Assembly: GCA_036752465.1 (NCBI GenBank)
Contig: DAIOSQ010000112.1
Coordinates: forward strand, 1 to 5,828
Source of the DNA: DAIOSQ01 sp036752465
Lineage (GTDB): Bacteria; Pseudomonadota; Gammaproteobacteria; Legionellales; Legionellaceae
Length of the DNA: 5,828 bases
Direction: 5' to 3'
In this document: positions 1 to 5,145 of the stretch, in pieces
Layout: each line of letters opens with the position of its first letter
Position numbering within the stretch: position 1 is the first letter of the stretch
The notes under the pieces: model-generated
The model's database searches: none
Seen by the model: the letters and a program-made list of their open reading frames with translations, nothing else
Told to the model about the DNA's origin: nothing
Made by a program: the position numbers and the translations under genes

Positions 1-26
1 AATTCAGAAGATATTTATGCAGGTAT
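1..26. repeat. Inverted repeat copy of icd segment 183-208 at the window edge (fold-back)
   Basis: Bases 1-26 are an exact reverse complement of bases 183-208, with position i pairing with 209-i; similarity decays after mismatches at 27 and 30. Reading + from base 1 gives N-S-E-D-I-Y-A-G-I, the same icd codons that are read on the minus strand at 208-182. The minus-strand icd reading frame leaves the family consensus exactly where the inverted copy begins. I infer a template-switch or assembly chimera at a contig end, primed by the similar strings CCATTCAATAC and CCACTCGATAC. Confidence 0.9.
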
Positions 27-676
27 TGAATGGCAGCTTTAACTAGGCGGGTTGTTCCTGAGCGCGACACGGGTTTAATTCCAATCCCACAGTGATCAGG
101 AAAACGTATTTTTTTTACATGCATATCATGGCGCAAAAACTGGATGATTTTTTGTGCTTCAGGCGTGTCAGCTTCCCACTCGATACCTGCATAAATATCT
201 TCTGAATTTTCGCGAAAAATAACCATATCTGTTTTCCACGGCTCTTTCACAGGGCTTGGGGTACCTTCAAAATAGCGTACAGGTCGCAAACATATGTATA
301 AATCCAGATCCTGTCGTATGGCAACGTTCAGTGAGCGTAAGCCTCCACCAACAGGTGTAGTCAGCGGCCCTTTGATGGAAACCGAAAAACGTCGCATGGC
401 TTCTAATGTTTCCTGTGGTAGCCATACCGCATCACCATAGATGTTTAGGGCTTTTTCCCCTGCATAAATTTCCATCCATGCAATTTTTTTCTGGCCTGCA
501 TACGCTTTTTGCACTGCATAATCAACAACCTGGCGCATTGCCGGCGTAACATCCACACCGATACCATCGCCCTCAACAAAAGGAATAATTGGACAATCAG
601 GTACATTCAATGTGAAATCAGCATTCACCTTAATGGCTTGACCTTGCACAGGAACAGAGATTTTTTCAAATGACAT
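1..676 (-). CDS. icd: NADP-dependent isocitrate dehydrogenase, N-terminal part (truncated at window edge)
   Basis: Isocitrate dehydrogenase oxidatively decarboxylates isocitrate to 2-oxoglutarate in the cytosolic TCA cycle, producing NADPH. The N-terminal 218 residues align without gaps worth noting to E. coli Icd with an offset of +2. Visible landmarks are VEGDGIGVDVTP (34-45), the substrate loop GPLTTPVGGGLRSLN (103-117), with Ser115 matching the serine phosphorylated by AceK in E. coli, Arg121, Arg131 and Arg155 for isocitrate binding, and Tyr162 in NSEDIYAGIEW. The ATG at 676 is preceded by GGAG (685-688) at 8 bases. About half of a normal 416-residue enzyme is present. Residues after Tyr218 (positions 22 to 1, LHKYLLN) do not fit the family and come from an inverted copy of the gene itself, so the true icd sequence ends at about position 23. 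The gene lies 52 bases downstream of mreD in the same orientation. The identification is very secure; the left end is not trustworthy. Confidence 0.96.
   Translation of the reverse strand, partial: MSFEKISVPVQGQAIKVNADFTLNVPDCPIIPFVEGDGIGVDVTPAMRQVVDYAVQKAYAGQKKIAWMEIYAGEKALNIYGDAVWLPQETLEAMRRFSVSIKGPLTTPVGGGLRSLNVAIRQDLDLYICLRPVRYFEGTPSPVKEPWKTDMVIFRENSEDIYAGIEWEADTPEAQKIIQFLRHDMHVKKIRFPDHCGIGIKPVSRSGTTRLVKAAIQYLHKYLLN
183..208. repeat. Native partner arm of the fold-back repeat, inside icd
   Basis: This arm is in frame and encodes the conserved icd motif around Tyr162, so it is the original copy. Bases 1-26 are its exact inverted duplicate, separated by a 156-base spacer. Confidence 0.88.
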
Positions 677-691
677 AGCAGTGACTCCATC

Positions 692-725
692 AAAAAAAAT
701 TTATCATAGCACGCAGGTGATAAAT
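692..725 (-). terminator. Hairpin plus T-run after mreD
   Basis: On the minus strand ATTTATCA (725-718) pairs with TGATAAAT (706-699), giving an 8-bp stem with an 11-base loop, followed directly by a run of eight T (699-692). The position just past the mreD stop fits a rho-independent terminator or attenuator for mreBCD. The stem is AT-rich and therefore weak, and the T-run ends only four bases before the icd ribosome-binding site, so it cannot simply close the operon ahead of a separate icd promoter. Confidence 0.4.
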
Positions 726-730
726 GTCCT
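703..730 (-). promoter_or_regulatory. Candidate sigma70 promoter for icd
   Basis: On the minus strand AGGACA (730-725, four matches to TTGACA) is followed after 16 bases by TATGAT (708-703, five matches to TATAAT). Transcription would begin near 696, giving a leader of about 20 bases that contains GGAG at 688-685. The pair overlaps the hairpin described at 692-725, so only one of the two readings may be functional. This is by eye only. Confidence 0.35.
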
Positions 731-1214
731 ATCCTCTGTAGCATGATGTGCGCGCACTTTTTTGTAGCCAATCAACCAGAATCACCACCCACGGCCATAA
801 TAACGCACTGATCAAAGGTGGACATATCATACCAAGTATCGTTACCGGATAATTGAGAAATGTCTCAATAACATCAAGCACCACTTGATAGATGCAACAG
901 AACAATGCAATTAGACTCATTTGTTGAGCTATGGTGTACAAACGAAATCTACGCATTTTGCTGGTTGTTAGCCATAAGCTCGCAATCAGTGCAAACGAGT
1001 GCACCCCTGTGGTCGTGGTCAATAACACATCGAGCAAGATGCCAATTAGGAATGTATGCCACAAACGAATATACTTGGGGAAATAAAACTGCATCATCAG
1101 CAGCCATAGTACGGTCCAAAGCGGGCGAAATGCTGCCCAGAGCTCTGGTAATGGCACGATGGTTAACATCAGAGCACACACCAGGACCAAAAACAAGCGC
1201 GCATACAGCAACAT
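729..1214 (-). CDS. mreD: Rod shape-determining protein MreD
   Basis: MreD is the small polytopic inner-membrane protein of the elongasome that joins MreC, MreB, RodA and PBP2 to direct lateral-wall peptidoglycan synthesis. At 161 residues it matches E. coli MreD (162). The sequence is hydrophobic throughout, with about five membrane segments (roughly 5-22, 32-46, 54-82, 99-118 and 125-148). It shows the family positions RPLWTVLWL (30-38), GILLDVLLTTTTGVHSFAL (58-76) and LLWPWV near 138-143. The ATG shares its A with the mreC stop (TGATG), and GGAGAAGG lies just upstream inside the mreC end, so translation is probably coupled to mreC. It is the third gene of mreBCD. A hairpin with a T-run follows its TAG stop. 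Confidence 0.95.
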   Translation of the reverse strand: MLLYARLFLVLVCALMLTIVPLPELWAAFRPLWTVLWLLMMQFYFPKYIRLWHTFLIGILLDVLLTTTTGVHSFALIASLWLTTSKMRRFRLYTIAQQMSLIALFCCIYQVVLDVIETFLNYPVTILGMICPPLISALLWPWVVILVDWLQKSARTSCYRG

Positions 1215-2128
1215 CAGCCTTCTCCAATCAACGTATGCAAGCGTTGATGAATTTGCTCCGTCAACAACTCATGCTCCTGCTCTGGCCAGATAATAAGCAC
1301 CAATCGACTGCGATTAAGCTCAGCAACCGGCGATACCAAAATTGTAATGAAATCTTCGCCTGAAATACGCACGATTTTTTCAACTCGCCCAACCGGATAC
1401 CCTTCCGGATAGCGCCGACCCAAACCTGAAGTAACCAATAAATCGTTAACCGCAACAGCAGAAGTCTTAGGCAAATTGATAAGCATAAGATGATTCATAT
1501 CATTGCTGCCGACCAATATGCCACGCTCACCGGTCCGATCATCGCGTATGGGCACAGCACACCTGGCATCCGAGATCAACATAACGGTACTGGTCATTGA
1601 ACCGACATCAATAATTTGTCCCATCACGCCTTTCGCATCGAGGACTGGCTGACCAACGGTGACACCATCACGGGAACCTTTGTTCAAAACGAGCAATTGC
1701 CGTGTACTGCTGGCTGCAACCGCAAGAATTTCTGCTGCCATCGATTTAATCTGACTTGTATGCGCGGCTGATAGCAATTGCTTTAACTGGTGATTTTCAT
1801 GTTTTAACGTGATGAGTTTTTGTAGCTCCGCTTCAAGCAGTACTTGTTGATAGCGCAGTTGCATATTTTCATCGATTAAATCAGTCTTGGTACGAAACAA
1901 TGTTTGTACTTGTTGCACCAGTTTGACAGGATAGTCCAGCAGGTATTGTAGAGGTGAAATAACAAAAGACACAGCAAGCCGCATATGCTCCATGGACTGA
2001 AAGCGACAATCGGCAACAATAACCACAAAACAGAGCAATAAAGTACACGCGTACTTTATTGTCACCTGTTTGCCTGTATAGAACAATCTATCCTGATCGT
2101 TATTCTGTAGAGAGGAAATCACCACCAC
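1214..2128 (-). CDS. mreC: Rod shape-determining protein MreC
   Basis: MreC is a bitopic inner-membrane protein whose periplasmic part polymerises and activates PBP2 in the elongasome. Taking the first possible start, the 304 residues show a membrane helix at about 25-40, a coiled coil at about 66-120 (LLDYPVKL to LKQLL), and then the beta-barrel MreC domain with GSRDGVTVGQPV (151-162), GVMGQIIDV, and VTSGLGRRYPEGYPVG (232-247). It ends soon after the domain and lacks the Pro/Gln-rich tail of E. coli MreC (367 residues). The start is uncertain. No ATG lies ahead of the membrane helix. GTG at 2128 overlaps mreB by 29 bases, TTG at 2086 has AGGA just upstream, and GTG at 2065 leaves a very short cytosolic tail. 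A strong hairpin lies at 2036-2061. The stop is joined to the mreD start. Confidence 0.95.
   Translation of the reverse strand: MVVISSLQNNDQDRLFYTGKQVTIKYACTLLLCFVVIVADCRFQSMEHMRLAVSFVISPLQYLLDYPVKLVQQVQTLFRTKTDLIDENMQLRYQQVLLEAELQKLITLKHENHQLKQLLSAAHTSQIKSMAAEILAVAASSTRQLLVLNKGSRDGVTVGQPVLDAKGVMGQIIDVGSMTSTVMLISDARCAVPIRDDRTGERGILVGSNDMNHLMLINLPKTSAVAVNDLLVTSGLGRRYPEGYPVGRVEKIVRISGEDFITILVSPVAELNRSRLVLIIWPEQEHELLTEQIHQRLHTLIGEG
2036..2061 (-). promoter_or_regulatory. Perfect 11-bp hairpin at the 5' end of mreC
   Basis: CAATAAAGTAC (2036-2046) and GTACTTTATTG (2051-2061) are exact inverted repeats around the four-base loop ACGC (2047-2050). In the mRNA the hairpin lies in the codons for the start of the MreC membrane helix, 40 to 65 bases past the mreB stop and just after one candidate mreC start (GTG 2065). 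There is no T-run, so it is not a standard terminator. It may stabilise the mreB 3' end, act as a processing site or damp mreC initiation; that role is inferred. Confidence 0.55.
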
Positions 2129-3137
2129 GTAAATCCATAGTTTCTAAGGCTTTGCCACCACCACGAGCGACGCAAGTGAGTGGGTCTTCAGCGACTAATA
2201 CGGGAAGCCCCGTTTCTTCCATCAGTAGGGTATCCAAATTTTTCAAGAGCGCCCCTCCTCCCGTCAGTACCATGCCGCGCTCAGCGATATCAGCGGCAAG
2301 TTCGGGCGGCGCCAATTCTAGAGCTGCTCGTACCGCACCTACAATACCAGATAATGGCTCTTGCAATGCTTCAAGAATTTCTGCGCTGGTTAAAGTAAAG
2401 CTACGGGGCACCCCTTCAGCCAAGTTACGCCCGCGCACCTCTATTTCAAATAAGTCACGACTCGGATAGGCTGAACCAATTTCATGTTTAATGCGTTCAG
2501 CTGTGGTTTCACCAATCAACGTGCCATAATTTCTGCGGACGTAAGAAACTATGGCATCATCAAACTTATCGCCACCAATACGCACAGACTGATGATACAC
2601 TATGCCACTAAGTGAGATAATAGCCACTTCAGTGGTACCACCACCAATGTCCACCACCATCGAACCACTGGCCTCTTCCACCGGCATGCCTGAACCCAAT
2701 GCAGCAGCCATAGGTTCTTCAATCAAAAAGACTTCGCGGGCACCCGCACCCATGGCTGATTCTCGAATGGCACGGCGCTCAACTTGGGTTGAGCCACAAG
2801 GCACACACACCAAAACCCGCGGACTGGGGCGCAGGAAACGATTTTCATGTACTTTATGAATAAAGTGCTGCAACATTTTCTCGGTTACAAAAAAATCAGC
2901 AATGACGCCATCTTTCATCGGTCTAATGGCGTTAATATTACCAGGAGTCCTACCCAACATACGTTTGGCTTCAATGCCAACCGCAGCCACTCTTTTTTGA
3001 CCTGATTCATTGCGCAATGCCACCACAGAGGGCTCGTTCAAAACGATGCCCTTCTCTCGAACGTATATCAATGTATTGGCAGTACCCAAGTCAATGGATA
3101 AATCATTCGAAAACACACCCCGTAATTTTCTCAGCAT
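2100..3137 (-). CDS. mreB: Rod shape-determining actin homologue MreB
   Basis: MreB is the bacterial actin that forms membrane-attached filaments on the cytosolic face and positions the MreCD-RodA-PBP2 wall-synthesis machinery. With the ATG at 3137 it has 345 residues (E. coli 347) and starts MLRKLRGVFSNDLSIDLGTA, matching the E. coli N terminus. ATP-site motifs are present: phosphate-1 DLGTANTLIY (16-25), Glu140-Glu141 in LIEEPMA, phosphate-2 DIGGGTTEV (163-171) and the adenosine motif LTGGGALL (291-298). An in-frame ATG at 3170 would add 11 residues with no ribosome-binding site and would lie inside the proposed -10 box. The 3137 start has GAGG 11 bases upstream, a slightly long spacing. 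It is the first gene of mreBCD; its TAA overlaps or abuts mreC. A Cys-rich lipoprotein gene lies 109 bases upstream in the same direction. Confidence 0.97.
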   Translation of the reverse strand: MLRKLRGVFSNDLSIDLGTANTLIYVREKGIVLNEPSVVALRNESGQKRVAAVGIEAKRMLGRTPGNINAIRPMKDGVIADFFVTEKMLQHFIHKVHENRFLRPSPRVLVCVPCGSTQVERRAIRESAMGAGAREVFLIEEPMAAALGSGMPVEEASGSMVVDIGGGTTEVAIISLSGIVYHQSVRIGGDKFDDAIVSYVRRNYGTLIGETTAERIKHEIGSAYPSRDLFEIEVRGRNLAEGVPRSFTLTSAEILEALQEPLSGIVGAVRAALELAPPELAADIAERGMVLTGGGALLKNLDTLLMEETGLPVLVAEDPLTCVARGGGKALETMDLRGGDFLSTE

Positions 3138-3168
3138 AAATAACACAACCTCGCGTATTTTTTGCAAC

Positions 3169-3197
3169 ATTTTAACTGAAGTCGCTACAAATATCGA
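3169..3197 (-). promoter_or_regulatory. Candidate sigma70 promoter of mreBCD
   Basis: On the minus strand TCGATA (3197-3192, four matches to TTGACA) is followed after 17 bases by TAAAAT (3174-3169, five matches to TATAAT). Transcription would start near 3162, leaving a leader of about 25 bases before the ATG at 3137. This supports the shorter MreB start. It was found by eye and has no experimental backing. Confidence 0.45.
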
Positions 3198-3202
3198 TAT
3201 TT
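3189..3202. promoter_or_regulatory. 14-bp palindrome over the mreB -35 box
   Basis: AAATATCGATATTT is a perfect palindrome whose centre coincides with the proposed -35 hexamer of the mreB promoter. That is a typical place for a repressor operator, but AT-rich palindromes also occur by chance. No regulator can be named. Confidence 0.3.
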
Positions 3203-3246
3203 TCTTTTACACGAGATCTTATGGTGCTAAGGCATTTCGACAGACC

Positions 3247-3423
3247 CTAATACCATCCGTAATAATCGGCACCATAGCCGCAGCTATTGCCTTTGTTAGA
3301 ACTGCACTGTGTGCAATTATTTTTCGTACAGTCACTCGGGGTATAGCTAGAGGTATCCATGCCACAGCAACCCGCTAATATCAGCGCAAACCCACCCAGC
3401 AACACTCTAGATAGTTTTTTCAT
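3247..3423 (-). CDS. Small cysteine-rich lipoprotein (58 residues), unknown function
   Basis: The ATG at 3423 has AGGA six bases upstream and opens a 58-codon frame ending in TAG. The product begins MKKLSRVLLGGFALILAGCC, a textbook lipoprotein signal: Lys-Lys, a hydrophobic core and the lipobox L16-A17-G18-C19. The mature chain is only 40 residues, starts Cys19-Cys20, carries Cys32, Cys37, Cys40 and Cys48 (spacing C-x4-C-x2-C-x7-C), and ends with an aromatic tail (YGADYYGWY). After lipidation of Cys19 five thiols remain, so disulfides or metal binding are possible. Asp23 at +4 relative to Cys19 does not fall at the +2 inner-membrane retention position, so outer-membrane sorting is plausible. 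I recognise no family. It stands between mreB (same strand, 109 bases downstream) and a divergent gene, with a good promoter upstream; no terminator was seen after it, so read-through into mreB is possible. Confidence 0.8.
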   Translation of the reverse strand: MKKLSRVLLGGFALILAGCCGMDTSSYTPSDCTKNNCTQCSSNKGNSCGYGADYYGWY

Positions 3424-3454
3424 AGGATGTCCTTTTCACAATAGATGCACTATG

Positions 3455-3483
3455 AATATACATTCAACATTCAAAATAATCAA
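3455..3483 (-). promoter_or_regulatory. Sigma70-type promoter of the small lipoprotein gene
   Basis: On the minus strand TTGATT (3483-3478) is followed after exactly 17 bases by TATATT (3460-3455): four and five matches to consensus. The leader to the ATG at 3423 would be about 25 bases and includes the ribosome-binding site. The spacer contains the tandem 7-mer CATTCAA (3461-3467 and 3468-3474 on the plus strand). Confidence 0.55.
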
Positions 3484-3505
3484 ATAAATTGTGTGTTATT
3501 TGTTT
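3478..3505. promoter_or_regulatory. Operator-like dyad between divergent promoters
   Basis: CAAATAA (3481-3487) and TTATTTG (3496-3502) are exact inverted arms around eight bases; with one mismatch pair the symmetry extends to 3478-3505. The dyad covers the -35 element of the lipoprotein promoter and reaches the -35 region of the divergent gene, so one bound dimer could control both. The protein that would bind it is unknown. Confidence 0.4.
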
Positions 3506-3522
3506 TAAATATGAGCTATAAT
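3493..3522 (+). promoter_or_regulatory. Promoter of the divergent unknown gene
   Basis: A perfect TATAAT lies at 3517-3522; the best -35 is weak (GTGTTA, 3493-3498, 18-base spacer). Transcription would begin near 3529, only a few bases before the ATG at 3531. This argues for translation starting at the next ATG (3555) unless the message is leaderless. Confidence 0.5.
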
Positions 3523-3554
3523 GCTTATATATGACACCTTGGTTGGAAAAACAT

Positions 3555-4565
3555 ATGCAGCAGACCATCCACACACTGATGCAGCTAGAGCTTGCTGAAT
3601 TAGACCAGCTGTTAACTTTTGTCACAGAACATCAGCTCCGTCTCCAGGATATCGACATCCTCTTTAACATTGAAAACCTCGAGGCAGGTCGCTATCAGCC
3701 TGGTTCAACTGCTGTTAGCCTGGAGAATTTTGATTGGATTTTAACACCAGACGAATTAAAAACTTTTAGGGGTAAGCCATCTTTTACAGCGAACGAGCTG
3801 CTTAACTTACATCGCAGACATATCAATTCACTTGCGCCGACTTATGTAACTGAACTGCAAAAACTGCGCAAGCAACCATATGTTTCTAAAGTACAAGCTT
3901 TTTTAGCAGCGTTGCGACAAGATTTTACAGCAGATATCTACTTACGAAATGACGCGCACGAGGATGTCTTAATACGCGCCCAAAATTGGCAAGACGCGTT
4001 GAGCACCTTGCCTAACGATCAATTACGCGGCATTGATCAGCAATCGCTAGACAAGCTCAATAAGGTGTATGAAGTTTTGGGCTACACCGGTACACATGCC
4101 TTTAGAATAATGGAGATGCATAATAATCTTTACCAAATCATTGAAAACGCCAAATTAGTCGAAATAAAACCAATCATGCACACATATCTCGCCCATTTGC
4201 AAGCGCAGCTAACCAAACACGACCTTATTGCCAAGCAAGATGACGACTTTGGCCATAAGAACGATCAACCATTAACGGCAATTGAAACTTGCCTGGTGAA
4301 CCGCTACAAGAGCATCGCAGCGTTACAACAGAAACTTAGCTCCAGTATGGTGTTAGATGATGCGCTCCGTGGTGAAATCGTCACTGCCTTGCGTACCTGT
4401 ATACATAATAAACCAAGCTGGTTCGAACTGCCCCTGCTGGAGAAAGTATTGGATATCTTGAGTTGTGGCGTGCGTCCGTTGATAGGTAGGTTTTTTTCTG
4501 CAGAAACCAAAACGTACAAACAGGTCGATTCAGTTCTCAATAGCAACCGTCCGCAATCGACTTAA
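3555..4565 (+). CDS. Uncharacterised helical cytosolic protein (336 residues)
   Basis: I do not recognise this protein. It is hydrophilic, has no signal peptide or clear membrane segment, and appears almost wholly alpha-helical, with Leu/Gln/His-rich amphipathic stretches (for example the first 40 residues, about 95-125, and about 190-220). Four cysteines are scattered and no catalytic motif stands out. The C-terminal 25 residues are polar and probably flexible (Ser, Thr, Asn, Lys). I prefer the ATG at 3555, which has GGA seven bases upstream and about 26 bases of leader; the in-frame ATG at 3531 would add eight residues but coincides almost with the predicted transcription start. It is divergent from the Cys-rich lipoprotein and shares its regulatory region. 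A secreted effector or host-interaction protein is one possibility in an intracellular lineage, but nothing in the sequence proves it. The CDS itself is secure: long open frame, promoter, and no competing frame. Confidence 0.82.
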   Translation: MQQTIHTLMQLELAELDQLLTFVTEHQLRLQDIDILFNIENLEAGRYQPGSTAVSLENFDWILTPDELKTFRGKPSFTANELLNLHRRHINSLAPTYVTELQKLRKQPYVSKVQAFLAALRQDFTADIYLRNDAHEDVLIRAQNWQDALSTLPNDQLRGIDQQSLDKLNKVYEVLGYTGTHAFRIMEMHNNLYQIIENAKLVEIKPIMHTYLAHLQAQLTKHDLIAKQDDDFGHKNDQPLTAIETCLVNRYKSIAALQQKLSSSMVLDDALRGEIVTALRTCIHNKPSWFELPLLEKVLDILSCGVRPLIGRFFSAETKTYKQVDSVLNSNRPQST

Positions 4566-4589
4566 CCCTTAGACCTCAGACGTAGGTGC

Positions 4590-4621
4590 GCTTTGTACAA
4601 GCCATGCCTAGCTAACAAAGC
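4590..4621. repeat. Inverted repeat in the 4566-4685 intergenic gap
   Basis: GCTTTGT (4590-4596) and ACAAAGC (4615-4621) are exact inverted arms around 18 bases. No T-run follows on either strand, so it is at best a weak or rho-assisted end for the upstream gene. The rest of the gap holds only a possible -10 (TAGAAT, 4647-4652, without a good -35) and the ribosome-binding site of the next gene. Confidence 0.3.
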
Positions 4622-4685
4622 ATAGCGAAAATGCGCGATCTTCGGCTAGAATAAAGATAGAGTGATTCAATGCGAGGATGATCAT

Positions 4686-5120
4686 ATGATCGCCACGACG
4701 AAACAAAAAGAAAAAATACCAGACGTATGGGTACATGCTCGCCCTCAACAATCCCGCAGCAAATCTGGATTAGCTCGCACAACAGCTGCTGATCGTGCAG
4801 CCAGCCATTCGCGCTGGTTTGCTGGTTTGCCTAGCATCAGCACATTGCAGTGGCCTCAACGACCTGTATTTTTCCTGTTGTTGGGGGCCGTGATCATAGT
4901 CGTGACCACATGTCTCCCCAGTACTGCTGCGGCAGCTAAGCCGGAAGTTAATCGCGCAGCACTTGATAGGCCCTGCCCTAAATGTTACCCAACCGCACAA
5001 ATCAATCAAATCCAACCGCACCGCTATGGCAATGGCTGTCAGAAAAGATGCATATCCCGTTATTGGTCCAATCAAATTGAGTGTGCACACCTGTGTTATA
5101 AGGATTTAAACATAAAATAA
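4686..5120 (+). CDS. Membrane-anchored or secreted six-cysteine protein (144 residues), unknown function
   Basis: The ATG at 4686 has GAGG (4674-4677) eight bases upstream; a GTG at 4662 in frame has no such site. The product has a 59-residue basic N-terminal tail, one hydrophobic segment at about 60-77 (PVFFLLLGAVIIVVTTCL), then STAAAAKPE, which resembles a signal-peptidase I site, and a C-terminal part of about 60 residues with six cysteines in three pairs: C97-x2-C100, C118-x3-C122 and C133-x3-C137. The even number and pairing suggest a small disulfide-bonded or metal-binding exported domain; if uncleaved, it would be a type II membrane protein. I recognise no family. The 144-codon frame has a good ribosome-binding site, but coding potential is less certain than for its neighbours. 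It is 120 bases downstream of the helical protein on the same strand and converges with the next gene. Confidence 0.65.
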   Translation: MIATTKQKEKIPDVWVHARPQQSRSKSGLARTTAADRAASHSRWFAGLPSISTLQWPQRPVFFLLLGAVIIVVTTCLPSTAAAAKPEVNRAALDRPCPKCYPTAQINQIQPHRYGNGCQKRCISRYWSNQIECAHLCYKDLNIK

Positions 5121-5144
5121 ATAAACGCACATACTACGCTGTGC
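5113..5144 (-). terminator. Weak terminator of the minus-strand gene at the right edge
   Basis: On the minus strand GCACA (5144-5140) pairs with TGTGC (5131-5127) around eight bases and is followed by a T-rich stretch (GTTTATTTATTTTA). It lies in the 25-base gap between two convergent genes. The stem is only five base pairs, so confidence is low. Confidence 0.3.
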
Positions 5145-5145
5145 T

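Noticed and set aside
1..42. Plus-strand duplicate icd fragment as a second gene copy
   Set aside because: The 26-base exact identity ends within the icd frame and the few downstream + codons run into a stop; a fold-back join explains it better than a second gene.
905..1363. Plus-strand open frame of 152 codons
   Set aside because: It lies antisense across mreD and mreC, has no ribosome-binding site and no family resemblance; a shadow of real genes.
2059..2469. Plus-strand open frame rich in Ser/Pro
   Set aside because: Antisense to mreB, whose identity is certain; composition is that of reverse-read codons.
2602..2859. Plus-strand open frame of 85 codons
   Set aside because: Fully inside mreB on the opposite strand, with no start signals.
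3138..3170. 11-residue N-terminal extension of MreB from the ATG at 3170
   Set aside because: No ribosome-binding site; the extension is absent from E. coli MreB and would overlap the proposed -10 box.
3010..3378. Plus-strand open frame of 122 codons with hydrophobic stretch
   Set aside because: It overlaps the mreB N terminus and is antisense to the small lipoprotein; the lipoprotein has a ribosome-binding site, lipobox and promoter, this frame has none.
4566..4685. tRNA or small RNA gene in the gap
   Set aside because: No cloverleaf pattern, no conserved T-loop and no terminator; only a loose inverted repeat is present.
4770..5090. Minus-strand open frame of 106 codons, Cys-containing
   Set aside because: Starts at a GTG without ribosome-binding site and lies opposite the six-cysteine gene, which has a good GAGG site and a membrane segment.
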